The notes beneath the pieces were generated by a model that had not been told where the DNA came from, searched no databases, and saw only the letters and a program-made list of their open reading frames with translations. Of a stretch of DNA of 64,000 nucleotides, positions 44,832 to 54,524 are shown one piece after another. The position numbers and the translations under genes are program-made. Within the stretch, counting starts at the first letter, position 1. Each line of letters starts with the position of its first letter. This stretch comes from Polynucleobacter sp. Latsch14-2. GTDB taxonomy: Bacteria; Pseudomonadota; Gammaproteobacteria; Burkholderiales; Burkholderiaceae. The DNA is taken from NCBI RefSeq assembly GCF_018881925.1, contig NZ_JACVPL010000001.1:248001-312000 (forward strand). Reading direction: 5' to 3'.

Positions 44832-45688
44832 TTTTTACCTAATTCATCGCCCATCGCTTTGCCGCGCTGACTTGCAGTGTCAATCGCTTTTTCCAAAATG
44901 TCATGCCAACCATGTTGTTTCATCACATCCAGTGCAGCAGCAGTAGTGCCGCCTTTTGAGGTGACTCTCTCGCGTAATACGCCAGCATGCTCATCTGAGT
45001 TATGGGCCAACTGTGTCGAGCCTTCGAGTGTTGCATAAGCAAGCTGACGTGCAGTAGTTGCATCTAAGCCCAACTTTTCACCGGCAGACTGCATGGCTTC
45101 CAAAAACGCAAAGACATAAGCGGGCCCACTTCCTGAAACTGCTGTTACAGCATCCATTAAATTTTCTTCTGCAACCCAAACAGCCTGACCAACAGCATGG
45201 CAGATAGTTTCAGCAAGTCTGCGGTCAGATTGATTGACAGCAAGGTCTGCAAAGAGGCCGGTAATCCCTTTGCCTATGAGGGCGGGGGTGTTTGGCATCG
45301 CACGCACGCAACGAGCATGATTAAGCCAGCGACTCATATCCTTTAGACGAATCCCTGCGGCAATACTCAGAACGAGCGGTCCTGGTGCAGTGGCATGCTT
45401 TAGTTTGGCGCTAAGCTCCTTGGCAACCACACTGAAATCTTGAGGTTTGATTGCCATGACTACAACATTGTTCTTTGTGAAATCAAAAGCAATTTGATCT
45501 AATGTACTAATGACTTGAATGTCAAAATCATGATGCAATCTAGTGGCAGTTTCGGTGTTGGCTTCAACCGCTGAGAGTTGAGTGGCATTAAATCCATTTG
45601 CCAAAAGACCGCTAATTAAAGCGCGACCCATATTGCCGCCACCAATAAAGGTGATGTGTGCGTTTGTATTAGTTTGTTGATTGCTCAT
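44828..45688 (-). CDS. proC: Pyrroline-5-carboxylate reductase ProC
   Basis: ProC reduces 1-pyrroline-5-carboxylate to proline. The 286-residue protein has an N-terminal Rossmann motif ([18 protein letters not shown]), [46 protein letters not shown] and a C-terminal [15 protein letters not shown] signature. It follows yggS with a 4-base ATGA overlap, an arrangement seen widely in bacteria. Confidence 0.96.
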   Translation of the reverse strand: MSNQQTNTNAHITFIGGGNMGRALISGLLANGFNATQLSAVEANTETATRLHHDFDIQVISTLDQIAFDFTKNNVVVMAIKPQDFSVVAKELSAKLKHATAPGPLVLSIAAGIRLKDMSRWLNHARCVRAMPNTPALIGKGITGLFADLAVNQSDRRLAETICHAVGQAVWVAEENLMDAVTAVSGSGPAYVFAFLEAMQSAGEKLGLDATTARQLAYATLEGSTQLAHNSDEHAGVLRERVTSKGGTTAAALDVMKQHGWHDILEKAIDTASQRGKAMGDELGKN

Positions 45689-46410
45689 ATGCTTATCTTA
45701 TCGCGCTTCCCAAATATAGCTGTTCCCACACGAACCATAGTACTACCCTCGGCTATTGCAGCCTCCATGTCATCGGACATACCCATAGATAAAGTGTCAA
45801 AGAATTCATAGCCAATGTCATTCAGATGTTTTGCTTTTATCTGGCTAAAACACTCTCTTACGCTGGCAAAGGCCTGATGTTGGGTGGCCTTATTTTCCGT
45901 GGGTGCCGGAATGGCCATTAACCCCCTTAGGGTGAGATGAGGCAGTCTTGCAATCACATTACACAAATCCTCGGCCTCACTCAGGGGGACGCCACTCTTG
46001 CTATCTTCATCACTGACGTTCACTTGGACGCACACCTGTAAATCTCCCAGCTCTGAACAATCCCCGCGCTGTGTAGAAAGTCGTTCCGCAATTTTGAGGC
46101 GATCAATACTGTGAACCCAGTCAAAATTTTCTGCTGCTTCTTTGGTCTTATTGCTTTGAAGTGGTCCAATAAAATGCCACACGAGCCATGGGCGCAGTTT
46201 GGCAAGTAGGGTGATTTTTTCAACGGCCTCTTGTATATAGTTCTCGCCAAAAGCACTTTGACCTGCATGCATTGCCTCTTCAATATCACTTGCAGGAAAG
46301 GTTTTACTTACCGCTAATAATTCAATCTCTTCAGGCTCGCGGTTGCTTGCTTGCGCCGCCAATTCAAGACGTTGCTTTACCCGCATTAAATTATTGGTGA
46401 TTCTACTCAT
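45685..46410 (-). CDS. PLP homeostasis protein YggS (YggS/PROSC family)
   Basis: A PLP-binding, non-catalytic protein thought to keep pyridoxal phosphate and amino-acid pools in balance. It starts MSRITNNLMRVKQRLELAA (ATG at 46410, 241 residues) and has the PLP Lys in LLAVSKTFPASDI, FGENYIQEAVEK, HFIGPLQSNK, VNVSDEDSKSGV, and SMGMSDDMEAAIAEGSTMVRVGTAIFG. The start overlaps the glcF stop by 4 bases; proC follows with another 4-base overlap. Confidence 0.95.
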   Translation of the reverse strand: MSRITNNLMRVKQRLELAAQASNREPEEIELLAVSKTFPASDIEEAMHAGQSAFGENYIQEAVEKITLLAKLRPWLVWHFIGPLQSNKTKEAAENFDWVHSIDRLKIAERLSTQRGDCSELGDLQVCVQVNVSDEDSKSGVPLSEAEDLCNVIARLPHLTLRGLMAIPAPTENKATQHQAFASVRECFSQIKAKHLNDIGYEFFDTLSMGMSDDMEAAIAEGSTMVRVGTAIFGKRDKISI

Positions 46411-47687
46411 TCTGCGATTAAATGTTTTTGAGTAATGAGTTGATCCACAATTTCGATCCAATGTAAAACAGGCATGTCATCTTGTTGTAAGTGTGTAATG
46501 CAACCAATATTTCCGGAGACTATGATTTCAGCGCCCGACTCTTCGCAAGCGGCCTGTAGATGCGTTAATTTATTTTTGCGCAGCTGTTCAGATAATTTAG
46601 GCTGTGTGACGGAGTACGTTCCAGCAGAGCCGCAGCAAAGATGACTATCTGCACAGAGTTTGACACCAACCCCAATGCTACCAAGCAAGCTCTCAACTGC
46701 CCCACGGATTTGTTGACCATGTTGCAGAGTGCAGGGTGGGTGATACACCACGCCTGACTTGGGGTCTGTGCCAATGAGGTTTATTAGTTCATTTTGGAGC
46801 GTAGGAAGTATTTCTGAGATATCTTTGGTTAACTCAGAAATGGTCTTAGCCTTAGCTGCGTAATTTGGATCCTGGGCTAAAAGGTGGCCATAATCCTTTA
46901 CCATTACGCCGCAACCGGATGCGGTCATGACCACCGCTTTTACGCCTTGTTCAACTAGCGGCCACCAAGCATCAATATTTTGCTTGGCATTCTCAAGGCC
47001 GCCTTCTTGGTCGTTTAAGTGATAGCGTAAAGCCCCGCAACAAGTGGCAGTGCTTGCGCTAACGAGTTGAATCTTTAAGGCGTCAAGAACGCGCGCAGTT
47101 GCAGAATTGATATTCGGCAACATGCCAGGCTGAACACAACCTTCCAACAAGAGCATCTTCCGAGCGTGACTAGCTTGGGGTCGCGCATAAGGGTCAATAT
47201 TTTTTGCTAAGGCCTTACTTTTTTCAGATGGAATTTTGCGCTTGATTCCTGTGGGCATGATTGGACGTACAAGGCGTCCTAGCACCATTGCTGAATTAAA
47301 CAAGACCGGTCTCGTTAAACCTTCTTTAAGGGCCCAGCGAGTCATGCGCTCAGTCAGTGGGCGAGGTGGGGTACTCTCTTCAGTCCATTTTCGACCAATA
47401 TCCACGAGCTTGCCATATTGCACACCACTGGGACAGGTACTCTCGCAATTGCGACACGTTAGACAACGATCTAAGTGGGCGCGAGTTTTTTCTGTGGGTA
47501 TTTGGCCTTCAGCAATTTGCTTAATCAGATAAATGCGTCCACGAGGGCCATCTAATTCATCGCCGAGGAGTTGGTAGGTTGGGCAAGTTGCTGTGCAGAA
47601 ACCGCAGTGAACACATTTTTCTAAAATGCGAGCAGCTTCTTTGCCTTCAGGCGTGTGGGCAAATTGAGGGGCAAGTTGAGTTTGCAT
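46407..47687 (-). CDS. glcF: Glycolate oxidase iron-sulfur subunit GlcF
   Basis: GlcF is the electron-transfer subunit of glycolate oxidase (glycolate to glyoxylate). The 426-residue protein has two 4Fe-4S motifs, CVHCGFCTATCPTYQ and CLTCRNCESTCPSGV, then two cysteine-rich CCG domains, including GCVQPGMLPNINSATARV, TCCGALRYHLND, and HPPCTLQHGQQIRG with LCCGSAGTYSVTQP. It follows glcE by 8 bases and completes glcD-glcE-glcF. Confidence 0.96.
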   Translation of the reverse strand: MQTQLAPQFAHTPEGKEAARILEKCVHCGFCTATCPTYQLLGDELDGPRGRIYLIKQIAEGQIPTEKTRAHLDRCLTCRNCESTCPSGVQYGKLVDIGRKWTEESTPPRPLTERMTRWALKEGLTRPVLFNSAMVLGRLVRPIMPTGIKRKIPSEKSKALAKNIDPYARPQASHARKMLLLEGCVQPGMLPNINSATARVLDALKIQLVSASTATCCGALRYHLNDQEGGLENAKQNIDAWWPLVEQGVKAVVMTASGCGVMVKDYGHLLAQDPNYAAKAKTISELTKDISEILPTLQNELINLIGTDPKSGVVYHPPCTLQHGQQIRGAVESLLGSIGVGVKLCADSHLCCGSAGTYSVTQPKLSEQLRKNKLTHLQAACEESGAEIIVSGNIGCITHLQQDDMPVLHWIEIVDQLITQKHLIAE

Positions 47688-47695
47688 ATAGAAGA

Positions 47696-48847
47696 TTAGG
47701 GGAGGCGGTTGGTGGCGAAAACGCCAGCTGGATCGAAGGCTGCTCTGAGGCGTGCTTGTACTGATTCCAGTGCTTGCGAATGAGCTTGCTCACTCAATTT
47801 AGTGAAACGTTCCTGCGCTGGATCAACATTGGCACCTTGTCGGAAACGGGCTGCATGGCCCCCATTAGCATTGGCTAATGCCTTAATCGCGGCAAACGTA
47901 GCATTGTCGCTAGGCCCTTTCCACCAACGTTGCTGACCATGCCATTCGAGCGCGATTTCATTGGACATGTTGGGCAAGCGCAGCGGGCCGCATGCTGCAG
48001 GAAGAGCTAAGCGATAGAGTGTTTCTTCTGGGGCAAGATTGGTCAATGGATTGAGCTTCTGTTCACGAAGATTGCTCCAAAAAGTGTGGGCTAGATCTGG
48101 TTCCAGTTCTGCTGCATTGATGGATGCGTTCATTAACGGAATCGCAGCATGAACTGCAGCAATGGCACCAGATAATCGAATGGTTAATTCACCATACTCT
48201 TCCGAATTTGCAGCGCCAATCCAGCAACTAGCAGAGAGCGGAAGCGGCTGACCTGCCCATTCATTTAAGAGCTGATGTGCGTGCGCTTGAGAGATCTGGC
48301 AGCGCAGAGTGGCTGTCGCCGCAGGCTTTGGCAAGACTTTTACTGACGCCTCTAAGAGGAGGGCAAGAGTACCCATGGATCCAGGTATTAAACGAGAGAC
48401 ATCATATCCTGCAACGTTTTTCATGACCTGGCCGCCAAAAGATAAGTCTTGGCCCTTCCCATCCATGATGCGAGCACCTAAAACAAAGTCTCTTAAATTA
48501 CCGGCGCTGATGCGTCCTGGTCCGGCAAGCCCAGCGGCAATCACGCCACCAAAAGTTGCCGATGAATTAAAAGACGGAGGCTCAAAAGCGAGTACCTGAT
48601 TATTTTCTGCGAGAGCTGCCTCAATTACTGTTAAGGGGGTTCCTGCGCAAGCAGTAATGACTAGTTCTTCAGGTTGATACTCCAAAATCCCAGAGTAAGG
48701 ACGAGTGTTGAGTTTTGTAAAGGCATTGTGGTTGCCATACCAAGATTTTGTCCCACCACCTTCAATAGAAAGAGGTTCGCCCGTTTTGGCGGCTTGTAAA
48801 ATTTGCTCACGGAATAAATCAATATTTGGGTTTGGTTGATGAAGCAT
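47696..48847 (-). CDS. glcE: Glycolate oxidase FAD-binding subunit GlcE
   Basis: GlcE is the smaller flavin-binding subunit of glycolate oxidase. The 383-residue protein has the PCMH-type FAD domain with SIEGGGTKSWYG, YQPEELVITACAGTPLTVIEAALAENNQVLAFEPP, ATFGGVIAAGLAGPGRISAGNLRDFVLGARIMDGKG and GQVMKNVAGYDVSRLIPGSMGTLALL, all family signatures. It shares its start with the end of glcD (1-base overlap). Confidence 0.95.
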   Translation of the reverse strand: MLHQPNPNIDLFREQILQAAKTGEPLSIEGGGTKSWYGNHNAFTKLNTRPYSGILEYQPEELVITACAGTPLTVIEAALAENNQVLAFEPPSFNSSATFGGVIAAGLAGPGRISAGNLRDFVLGARIMDGKGQDLSFGGQVMKNVAGYDVSRLIPGSMGTLALLLEASVKVLPKPAATATLRCQISQAHAHQLLNEWAGQPLPLSASCWIGAANSEEYGELTIRLSGAIAAVHAAIPLMNASINAAELEPDLAHTFWSNLREQKLNPLTNLAPEETLYRLALPAACGPLRLPNMSNEIALEWHGQQRWWKGPSDNATFAAIKALANANGGHAARFRQGANVDPAQERFTKLSEQAHSQALESVQARLRAAFDPAGVFATNRLP

Positions 48848-50361
48848 TAGAAGCGCTCCAATTCTGGAAAAGGTAGAGCGCCGCCACTAATCCGCATACG
48901 ACCATATTCAGCACAACGATTTAGGGTGGGAATAGCTTTATCTGGGTTGAGTAAGCGCTCCGGATCGAAGGCTTCTTTTACGCCCCAGAAAGATTCACGT
49001 TCGCCTTCTCCGAATTGCACGCACATGGAGTTAATTTTTTCAATCCCAACACCATGTTCACCGGTGATGGTTCCGCCGAGCTCGACACAGGCTTCTAGAA
49101 TTTCAGTGCCAAATTCTTCAGCGCGATGCCATTCATTTTTATCGGCGCCATTAAACATAATGAGTGGATGCATATTGCCGTCACCGGCATGGAATACATT
49201 TAGACAGCCAAGACCATATTTCTTTTCCATGCCCTGAATACGCTTTAATAAAGTCGCAATGTGTCGACGGGGGATGGTGCCATCCATGCAATAGTAGTCA
49301 GCGGCAATCCGCCCAGCCGCTGGAAAGGCGTTTTTACGACCACTCCAAAATTTGAGTCGCTCAGATTCATTTTGAGAAATTTGAATGCCACTGGCACCCG
49401 ATTTTTCCAGTACTGCTGTCATCCGTTCAATTTCTTCAGCAACTTCCTCTGGGGTGCCATCGGATTCGCATAACAAAATTGCCTCAGCCTCTAGATCGTA
49501 GCCGGCATGCACAAACTGTTCCACGGCACGAGAAGTCGCTTTATCCATCATCTCTAGGCCGGCTGGAATAATGCCGGCAGCAATAATTGCGGCAACGGCA
49601 TTACCACCTTTTTCAATATCATCAAAACTTGCCATGATGACGCGAGCGAGTTTGGGCTTAGCAACTAACTTCACGGTAACTTCGGTCACAACGGCGAGCA
49701 TACCTTCGCTCCCTATCATGATGGCCAATAAATCCAATCCAGGAGAGTCCGGAGCTAGGCTACCAAATTCAACTATTTCGCCATTCATCAGTAGACCGCG
49801 CACCTTTAAAACGTTGTGAAGTGTAAGTCCATACTTGAGGCAGTGCACGCCGCCGGAGTTCTCACTCACATTTCCGCCGATCGAGCAGGCGATTTGCGAA
49901 GATGGGTCTGGAGCGTAATATAGGCCGAGATGGGCAACTGCTTCCGAGATAGCTAAATTTCGCACTCCTGGTTGCACCACGGCAGTTCTGGTGAACGGGT
50001 CAATACTAATAATCTTCTTCAGTTTTGCAAGTGATAACACTAAGCCTTGTGCAATAGGCATTGCGCCGCCAGATAAGCCCGTGCCAGAGCCACGAGGCAC
50101 GACAGGGATTTTCATGGCATAGCAAATTTTCAGAATCTGGGCTACTTGCTCCTCGGTTTCCGGTAGGGCAACCGCCAGGGGCATGCGGCGATAGGCTGCT
50201 AAGCCATCGCATTCATATGGAATAGTGTCTTCAGGCTCCCAAAGCAGTGCATGCTCAGAAAGGAGTGGTTTAAGAGCGGAAACGAGCTTTGATTGGAGGG
50301 CGCTGATAGCGGCTTGGTCTGGGGGCATTGTCACCATATTCATATGAATCATTTTAGCCAT
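48847..50361 (-). CDS. glcD: Glycolate oxidase subunit GlcD
   Basis: GlcD is the large FAD subunit of glycolate oxidase. The protein (504 residues from the first ATG) has PYECDGLAAYR, VPRGSGTGLSGGAMPIAQGLVLSLAKLKKI, PSSQIACSIGGNVSENSGGVHCLKYG, IGSEGMLAVVTEVTVKL, FHAGDGNMHPLIMF and GGTITGEHGVGIEK, all typical. Several ATGs lie in the first 12 codons, so the start could be up to 33 bases later; the 17-base gap to the divergent adenosyltransferase gene favours a later one. No glcC regulator or permease is adjacent. Confidence 0.96.
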   Translation of the reverse strand: MAKMIHMNMVTMPPDQAAISALQSKLVSALKPLLSEHALLWEPEDTIPYECDGLAAYRRMPLAVALPETEEQVAQILKICYAMKIPVVPRGSGTGLSGGAMPIAQGLVLSLAKLKKIISIDPFTRTAVVQPGVRNLAISEAVAHLGLYYAPDPSSQIACSIGGNVSENSGGVHCLKYGLTLHNVLKVRGLLMNGEIVEFGSLAPDSPGLDLLAIMIGSEGMLAVVTEVTVKLVAKPKLARVIMASFDDIEKGGNAVAAIIAAGIIPAGLEMMDKATSRAVEQFVHAGYDLEAEAILLCESDGTPEEVAEEIERMTAVLEKSGASGIQISQNESERLKFWSGRKNAFPAAGRIAADYYCMDGTIPRRHIATLLKRIQGMEKKYGLGCLNVFHAGDGNMHPLIMFNGADKNEWHRAEEFGTEILEACVELGGTITGEHGVGIEKINSMCVQFGEGERESFWGVKEAFDPERLLNPDKAIPTLNRCAEYGRMRISGGALPFPELERF

Positions 50362-50378
50362 TTACCTATAATGAGTTC

Positions 50379-50960
50379 ATGGGAAATCGACTTTCAAAAA
50401 TTGCCACAAGAACCGGTGACGCCGGAATGACTGGATTAGGTGATGGCAGCCGCGTAGAAAAGGACCATTTGCGGATTTGCGCGATGGGGGATGTGGATGA
50501 GCTGAACTCGGAAATCGGCGTTCTGATGGCTCAAACCCTTCCTGATAGCATTGCTCAAGAGTTGCAGGCACTTTTTTTGCAGGTGCAGCATGACCTTTTT
50601 GATCTCGGGGGCGAGCTTTGCATTCCAAACTACACCTTGCTCAAACCTGAACACGTTGAGCAGTTAGATGTTTGGCTTGAGCAATACAACGAGACCTTGC
50701 CACCGCTGACAGAATTTATCCTTCCTGGAGGTAGTCGCGCGGCCGCGCAAGCTCATGTTTGCCGAACTGTTTGTAGAAGGGCGGAACGTTCAATTGTGCG
50801 ACTTGGTTGGGCTGAGCCTTTATATGACGCACCACGTCAATACGTGAATCGCTTATCTGACTTGTTATTCGTTTTGTCGAGAGTCTTGAATCGCGCAGCT
50901 GGTGGCGCCGATGTTCTCTGGAAGCATGAAAAAATCGAGAAAAAAAATGAGGCCAAATAA
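50379..50960 (+). CDS. Cob(I)alamin adenosyltransferase, PduO type
   Basis: This enzyme transfers the adenosyl group of ATP to cob(I)alamin, giving adenosylcobalamin. The 193-residue protein has MGNRLSKIATRTGDAGMTGLGDGSRVEKDHLRICAMGDVDELNSEIG (ATP site and family pattern), FLQVQHDLFDLGGELC, LPGGSRAAAQAHVCRTVCRRAER and NRLSDLLFVLSRVLNRAAG. No cobalamin synthesis genes or mutases are in the window, so it probably serves uptake or repair of the cofactor. It reads divergently from glcD, 17 bases away, and ends in a bidirectional terminator. Confidence 0.93.
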   Translation: MGNRLSKIATRTGDAGMTGLGDGSRVEKDHLRICAMGDVDELNSEIGVLMAQTLPDSIAQELQALFLQVQHDLFDLGGELCIPNYTLLKPEHVEQLDVWLEQYNETLPPLTEFILPGGSRAAAQAHVCRTVCRRAERSIVRLGWAEPLYDAPRQYVNRLSDLLFVLSRVLNRAAGGADVLWKHEKIEKKNEAK

Positions 50961-50975
50961 TTTAGCCTCATTTTT
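50944..50975. terminator. Bidirectional terminator between adenosyltransferase gene and aroG
   Basis: AAAATGAGGC and GCCTCATTTT form a 10-base-pair stem with T-runs on both strands, starting inside the last codons of the adenosyltransferase gene. It lies about 35 bases before the aroG stop, so it can end both convergent transcripts. Confidence 0.85.
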
Positions 50976-51008
50976 GTAGCACTGAATTGCTGCCCTGCGG
51001 CGTCAATT

Positions 51009-52133
51009 TTATTTCTTAGATTTGCGACGCGATTTTACGGCTGTAGCTAAGCGTTGCAATACATTTACCGAGTCTTCCCAGTTGATGCAGGCATCGGTAA
51101 TACTTTTACCGTATTCCAATTTGCTTGGATCATCTTTTCCAGGTGTGAATTTCTGTGCGCCATCATGAAGATGGCTTTCAATCATTACGCCAAAGATTTT
51201 GCGAGAGCCAGATTCAATTTGCTCGGCAATATTCTCAGCAACGACAATTTGTCGCTCATGTTTTTTACTAGAGTTTGCGTGGGATAGGTCTACCATCAAG
51301 CTGGCTGGAAGCTTTGCTGCTGCGAGCTCAGCGCAGGCCGCATCCACGAAGCTAGCTTCGTAGTTTGGCTCTTTACCACCGCGCAGAATCACGTGACAGT
51401 CCTTATTACCTTTTGTTTCCACAATTGAAACTTGACCATTCTTATGAACAGACAAGAAGTGATGAGGACGACTTGCTGCTTGAATAGCATCAGTAGCAAT
51501 TTTGATATTGCCATCGGTGCCGTTCTTAAAGCCAATCGGGGCAGACAAACCAGAAGCAAGTTCACGGTGAACTTGGCTCTCAGTAGTACGAGCGCCAATT
51601 GCGCCCCAGGAAATCAGGTCGGCAATATATTGCGGAGAAATCACATCAAGAAATTCGCTTCCTGCTGGCATGCCTAGGCGATTAATTTCCATCAGCACTT
51701 GACGCGCAATACGCAAACCTTCTTCAATCCGATAACTTTCATCAAGGTATGGATCATTGATGAGGCCCTTCCAACCAACAGTAGTGCGAGGCTTTTCAAA
51801 ATATACCCGCATCACAATTTCGAGCTCACCCGAGAAGCGCTCACGTTCGACTAAGAGGCGTTGGCAATACTCCAGCGCTGCTCTTGGGTCATGAATTGAG
51901 CAAGGCCCAATGATGACCAACAGACGATCATCCTTTCCGTGAAGAATGTCACGAATCTTTGCACGGGTTTTGCTGATCAATGCTTCGGTTGGCGTGCCCG
52001 AGATTGGGAAGAAACGAATCAAATGCTCTGGCGGAGGCAGAACAGTGATGTTGTGAATACGTTGATCGTCGGTATCTGACGTTTTGTCTACGGCAGAGTA
52101 CCAATTGGCGGGATTAGTATTTTGTTGGCTCAT
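51009..52133 (-). CDS. aroG: 3-deoxy-7-phosphoheptulonate (DAHP) synthase, class I
   Basis: This enzyme joins phosphoenolpyruvate and erythrose-4-phosphate, the first step of aromatic amino acid synthesis. The 374-residue type I protein has LVIIGPCSIHD, MRVYFEKPRTTVGWKGLINDP (PEP and metal site with Cys-free arrangement), GARTTESQVHRELASGLSAPIGFKNGTDG, VILRGGKEPNY and LMVDLSHANSSK. It is of the E. coli AroG/F/H type; feedback specificity (Phe, Tyr or Trp) cannot be told safely. It is the last gene of the yhdP-nit-tldD-aroG run. Confidence 0.95.
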   Translation of the reverse strand: MSQQNTNPANWYSAVDKTSDTDDQRIHNITVLPPPEHLIRFFPISGTPTEALISKTRAKIRDILHGKDDRLLVIIGPCSIHDPRAALEYCQRLLVERERFSGELEIVMRVYFEKPRTTVGWKGLINDPYLDESYRIEEGLRIARQVLMEINRLGMPAGSEFLDVISPQYIADLISWGAIGARTTESQVHRELASGLSAPIGFKNGTDGNIKIATDAIQAASRPHHFLSVHKNGQVSIVETKGNKDCHVILRGGKEPNYEASFVDAACAELAAAKLPASLMVDLSHANSSKKHERQIVVAENIAEQIESGSRKIFGVMIESHLHDGAQKFTPGKDDPSKLEYGKSITDACINWEDSVNVLQRLATAVKSRRKSKK

Positions 52134-52152
52134 ACGACTATTTTAAGCCGTA

Positions 52153-53643
52153 TCAGGCAGTTCCACCCACAGTTAGGCTATCAATCCGTAAAGTTGGCTG
52201 CCCGACTCCTACTGGAACACTTTGCCCTTCTTTGCCGCAGACCCCCACTCCACCATCTAATTTGAGGTCATTGCCGATCATAGAGACCTGTTTTAGGGAC
52301 TCAGGACCGCTGCCAATAATCGTAGCGCCTTTCACGGGGTATTGGATTTTGCCGTTTTCTACCCAATAGGCTTCGGACGCGGAAAACACAAATTTGCCAC
52401 TGGTGATATCAACTTGCCCACCCCCAAAATTGACTGCATAGAGCCCACGTTTAATGCTGGCGACAATTTCTTGGGGATCATCTTTACCTGCCAGCATGTA
52501 GGTATTCGTCATGCGTGGCATTGGTAGAGAAGCAAAACTCTCACGACGGCCGTTTCCAGTGAGTGGCATTTTCATGAGTCGGGCATTTAGACTATCTTGG
52601 ATGTAGCCTTTCAAAACACCATCCTCGATGAGTGTGGTGCATTGCGTTGGAGTACCTTCGTCATCAATATTGAGCGAACCTCTGCGGCCAGAGAGAGTGC
52701 CATCATCCACTACAGTGACCCCTTTGGCGGCAACCCGCTCACCAATTCGGCCTGCAAATGCTGAAGAACCTTTGCGATTAAAGTCGCCCTCTAAGCCATG
52801 ACCTACTGCCTCATGAAGCAATACTCCTGGCCAGCCCGGCCCCATAACCACTGTCATTGGGCCTGCAGGTGCGGCGCGCGAATCGAGATTCACGAGGGCG
52901 CCATCGACCGCTTCATCCACATATTGATTGATGAGTTCTGTATTGAAGTATCTGTAGTCATGTCTCGCACCGCCACCAGATGACCCAGACTCACGCCGTC
53001 CATTTTGCTCGGCGATCACATGGACTGAGACGCGCACAAGTGGGCGAATGTCTGCAGCAAGCAAGCCGTCCGCACGAATGACTAGGACAACATCAAACTC
53101 CCCAGCAAGACTAGCCATGACCTGAATGATGCGAGGGTCACGAGCCTTAGCACGACGCTCAATGCCTTCAAGTAAGGCAATTTTTTCTTTGGGTTGAAGA
53201 GAATCTAAAGGGTTTGAATCCGAATAGAGTTGATTTGAGATGGGGCTAAAAATTTTGCTAGCAATAGCTTGCTTGCCGCCTTGTGGACCAATCACACGTG
53301 TTGCTTTAGCTGCTTTACTTAAAGCCTCTAAATTAATTTCATCTGAATAGGCAAAGGCAGTTTTATCACCATAGATGGCGCGAACCCCTACGCCCTGATC
53401 AATATTGAAGCTACCAGATTTAACGATGCCTTCTTCAAGGCTCCAGCTCTCACTCCGAGTATGTTGGAAGTACAAATCCGCATCATCAAGGCGATGGGCA
53501 AACATGCTGCCAAAAGTGCGATGTAAGTCTTGCTCCGTTAAACCGGTGGGCTCAAGCAAAATTGATTTGGCTAACTTCAGGAGATCTACCTGTTTTTTAG
53601 ACTTGGTCCAATTGGATGGAAATAGTGCTTCTGGTGCATTCAT
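52153..53643 (-). CDS. tldD: TldD, metalloprotease subunit of TldD/TldE
   Basis: TldD is the metal-bearing subunit of a heterodimeric protease that degrades peptides such as microcin precursors and the CcdA antitoxin in E. coli. The 496-residue protein has the zinc motif [31 protein letters not shown], and a C-terminal [30 protein letters not shown], typical of the family. The partner TldE (PmbA) is not in the window. It lies 20 bases before aroG and 23 bases after the nitrilase gene. Confidence 0.95.
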   Translation of the reverse strand: MNAPEALFPSNWTKSKKQVDLLKLAKSILLEPTGLTEQDLHRTFGSMFAHRLDDADLYFQHTRSESWSLEEGIVKSGSFNIDQGVGVRAIYGDKTAFAYSDEINLEALSKAAKATRVIGPQGGKQAIASKIFSPISNQLYSDSNPLDSLQPKEKIALLEGIERRAKARDPRIIQVMASLAGEFDVVLVIRADGLLAADIRPLVRVSVHVIAEQNGRRESGSSGGGARHDYRYFNTELINQYVDEAVDGALVNLDSRAAPAGPMTVVMGPGWPGVLLHEAVGHGLEGDFNRKGSSAFAGRIGERVAAKGVTVVDDGTLSGRRGSLNIDDEGTPTQCTTLIEDGVLKGYIQDSLNARLMKMPLTGNGRRESFASLPMPRMTNTYMLAGKDDPQEIVASIKRGLYAVNFGGGQVDITSGKFVFSASEAYWVENGKIQYPVKGATIIGSGPESLKQVSMIGNDLKLDGGVGVCGKEGQSVPVGVGQPTLRIDSLTVGGTA

Positions 53644-53666
53644 ATTATTTCGGTAAGTCTTTCGGT

Positions 53667-54500
53667 TTAAAGCTTGCGGTGTTTGAGTGCTGGTAGCTTA
53701 GAGCGTACCTCGTTTAATTTATCTTTGCTCAGAAGACCAGAAATAAAGCCTTCACCTTCAGGAAGATTGGTTAATACTGCACCCCAAGGGTCTATGAGCA
53801 TGCTATTACCCCAAGTTCGGCGTTGGTTGGCATGGGTCCCACCCTGCGCTGATGCTAGGACATAGCATTGGTTTTCAATTGCGCGAGCACGAAGCAGAAT
53901 TTCCCAATGGTCTTTACCGGTTGTATAAGTAAATGCCGCTGGAATAATGTGGCAGTCTACTTCCCCTAGGGATCGGTATAACTCTGGAAATCGGAGATCG
54001 TAGCAAATACTTAAGCCAAATCGCCAATCTTGATCATTGATCTTGATGCAGAGAACGCTAGGCGTGTTGCCCGCTTCAATCGTTTCAGATTCTTCGTAGC
54101 GCTCGCTTGAAGTCTGGAATCCAAATAAGTGAATCTTGTCATAGCGACTAATATGTTGACCTTGTGGATCAAAGACTAATGTAGTGTTCAGCACTTTATT
54201 TGAGTCCTGTGCCTCTAATGGAATCGTGCCTGCAACCAGATGAATGCCATGCCTTTTCGCCATGTTGGCAAGTTGTGTCTGAATGGGGCCATCCCCGAAC
54301 TTTTCTTTGGCATGCACTTTGTCAGTATCTTTAAGCCCCATAAGACAGAAGTATTCTGGAAGTACAGCTAATTGAGCCCCTGCTTTCGTTGCCTGCATCA
54401 CAAGCCTGCTAGCAGTATCCAGATTCTCCTGAAGATTGGGAGTGGAAATCATTTGAATAGAAGCAATCTTTAGCTCTGAGGATATTGCTGATTTACTCAT
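53667..54500 (-). CDS. Carbon-nitrogen hydrolase, Nit1/deaminated-glutathione amidase-like
   Basis: A 277-residue nitrilase-superfamily amidase. The catalytic Glu-Lys-Cys triad is visible: AVLPEYF (Glu), YDKIHLFGF (Lys) and [13 protein letters not shown] (Cys), with [18 protein letters not shown] near the end. Its close relatives hydrolyse deaminated glutathione as metabolite repair; substrate here is inferred. The gene sits between yhdP and tldD, which I recall as a conserved order in betaproteobacteria. Confidence 0.92.
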   Translation of the reverse strand: MSKSAISSELKIASIQMISTPNLQENLDTASRLVMQATKAGAQLAVLPEYFCLMGLKDTDKVHAKEKFGDGPIQTQLANMAKRHGIHLVAGTIPLEAQDSNKVLNTTLVFDPQGQHISRYDKIHLFGFQTSSERYEESETIEAGNTPSVLCIKINDQDWRFGLSICYDLRFPELYRSLGEVDCHIIPAAFTYTTGKDHWEILLRARAIENQCYVLASAQGGTHANQRRTWGNSMLIDPWGAVLTNLPEGEGFISGLLSKDKLNEVRSKLPALKHRKL

Positions 54501-54524
54501 AGATGGTGGCGATAGAAATATAGG

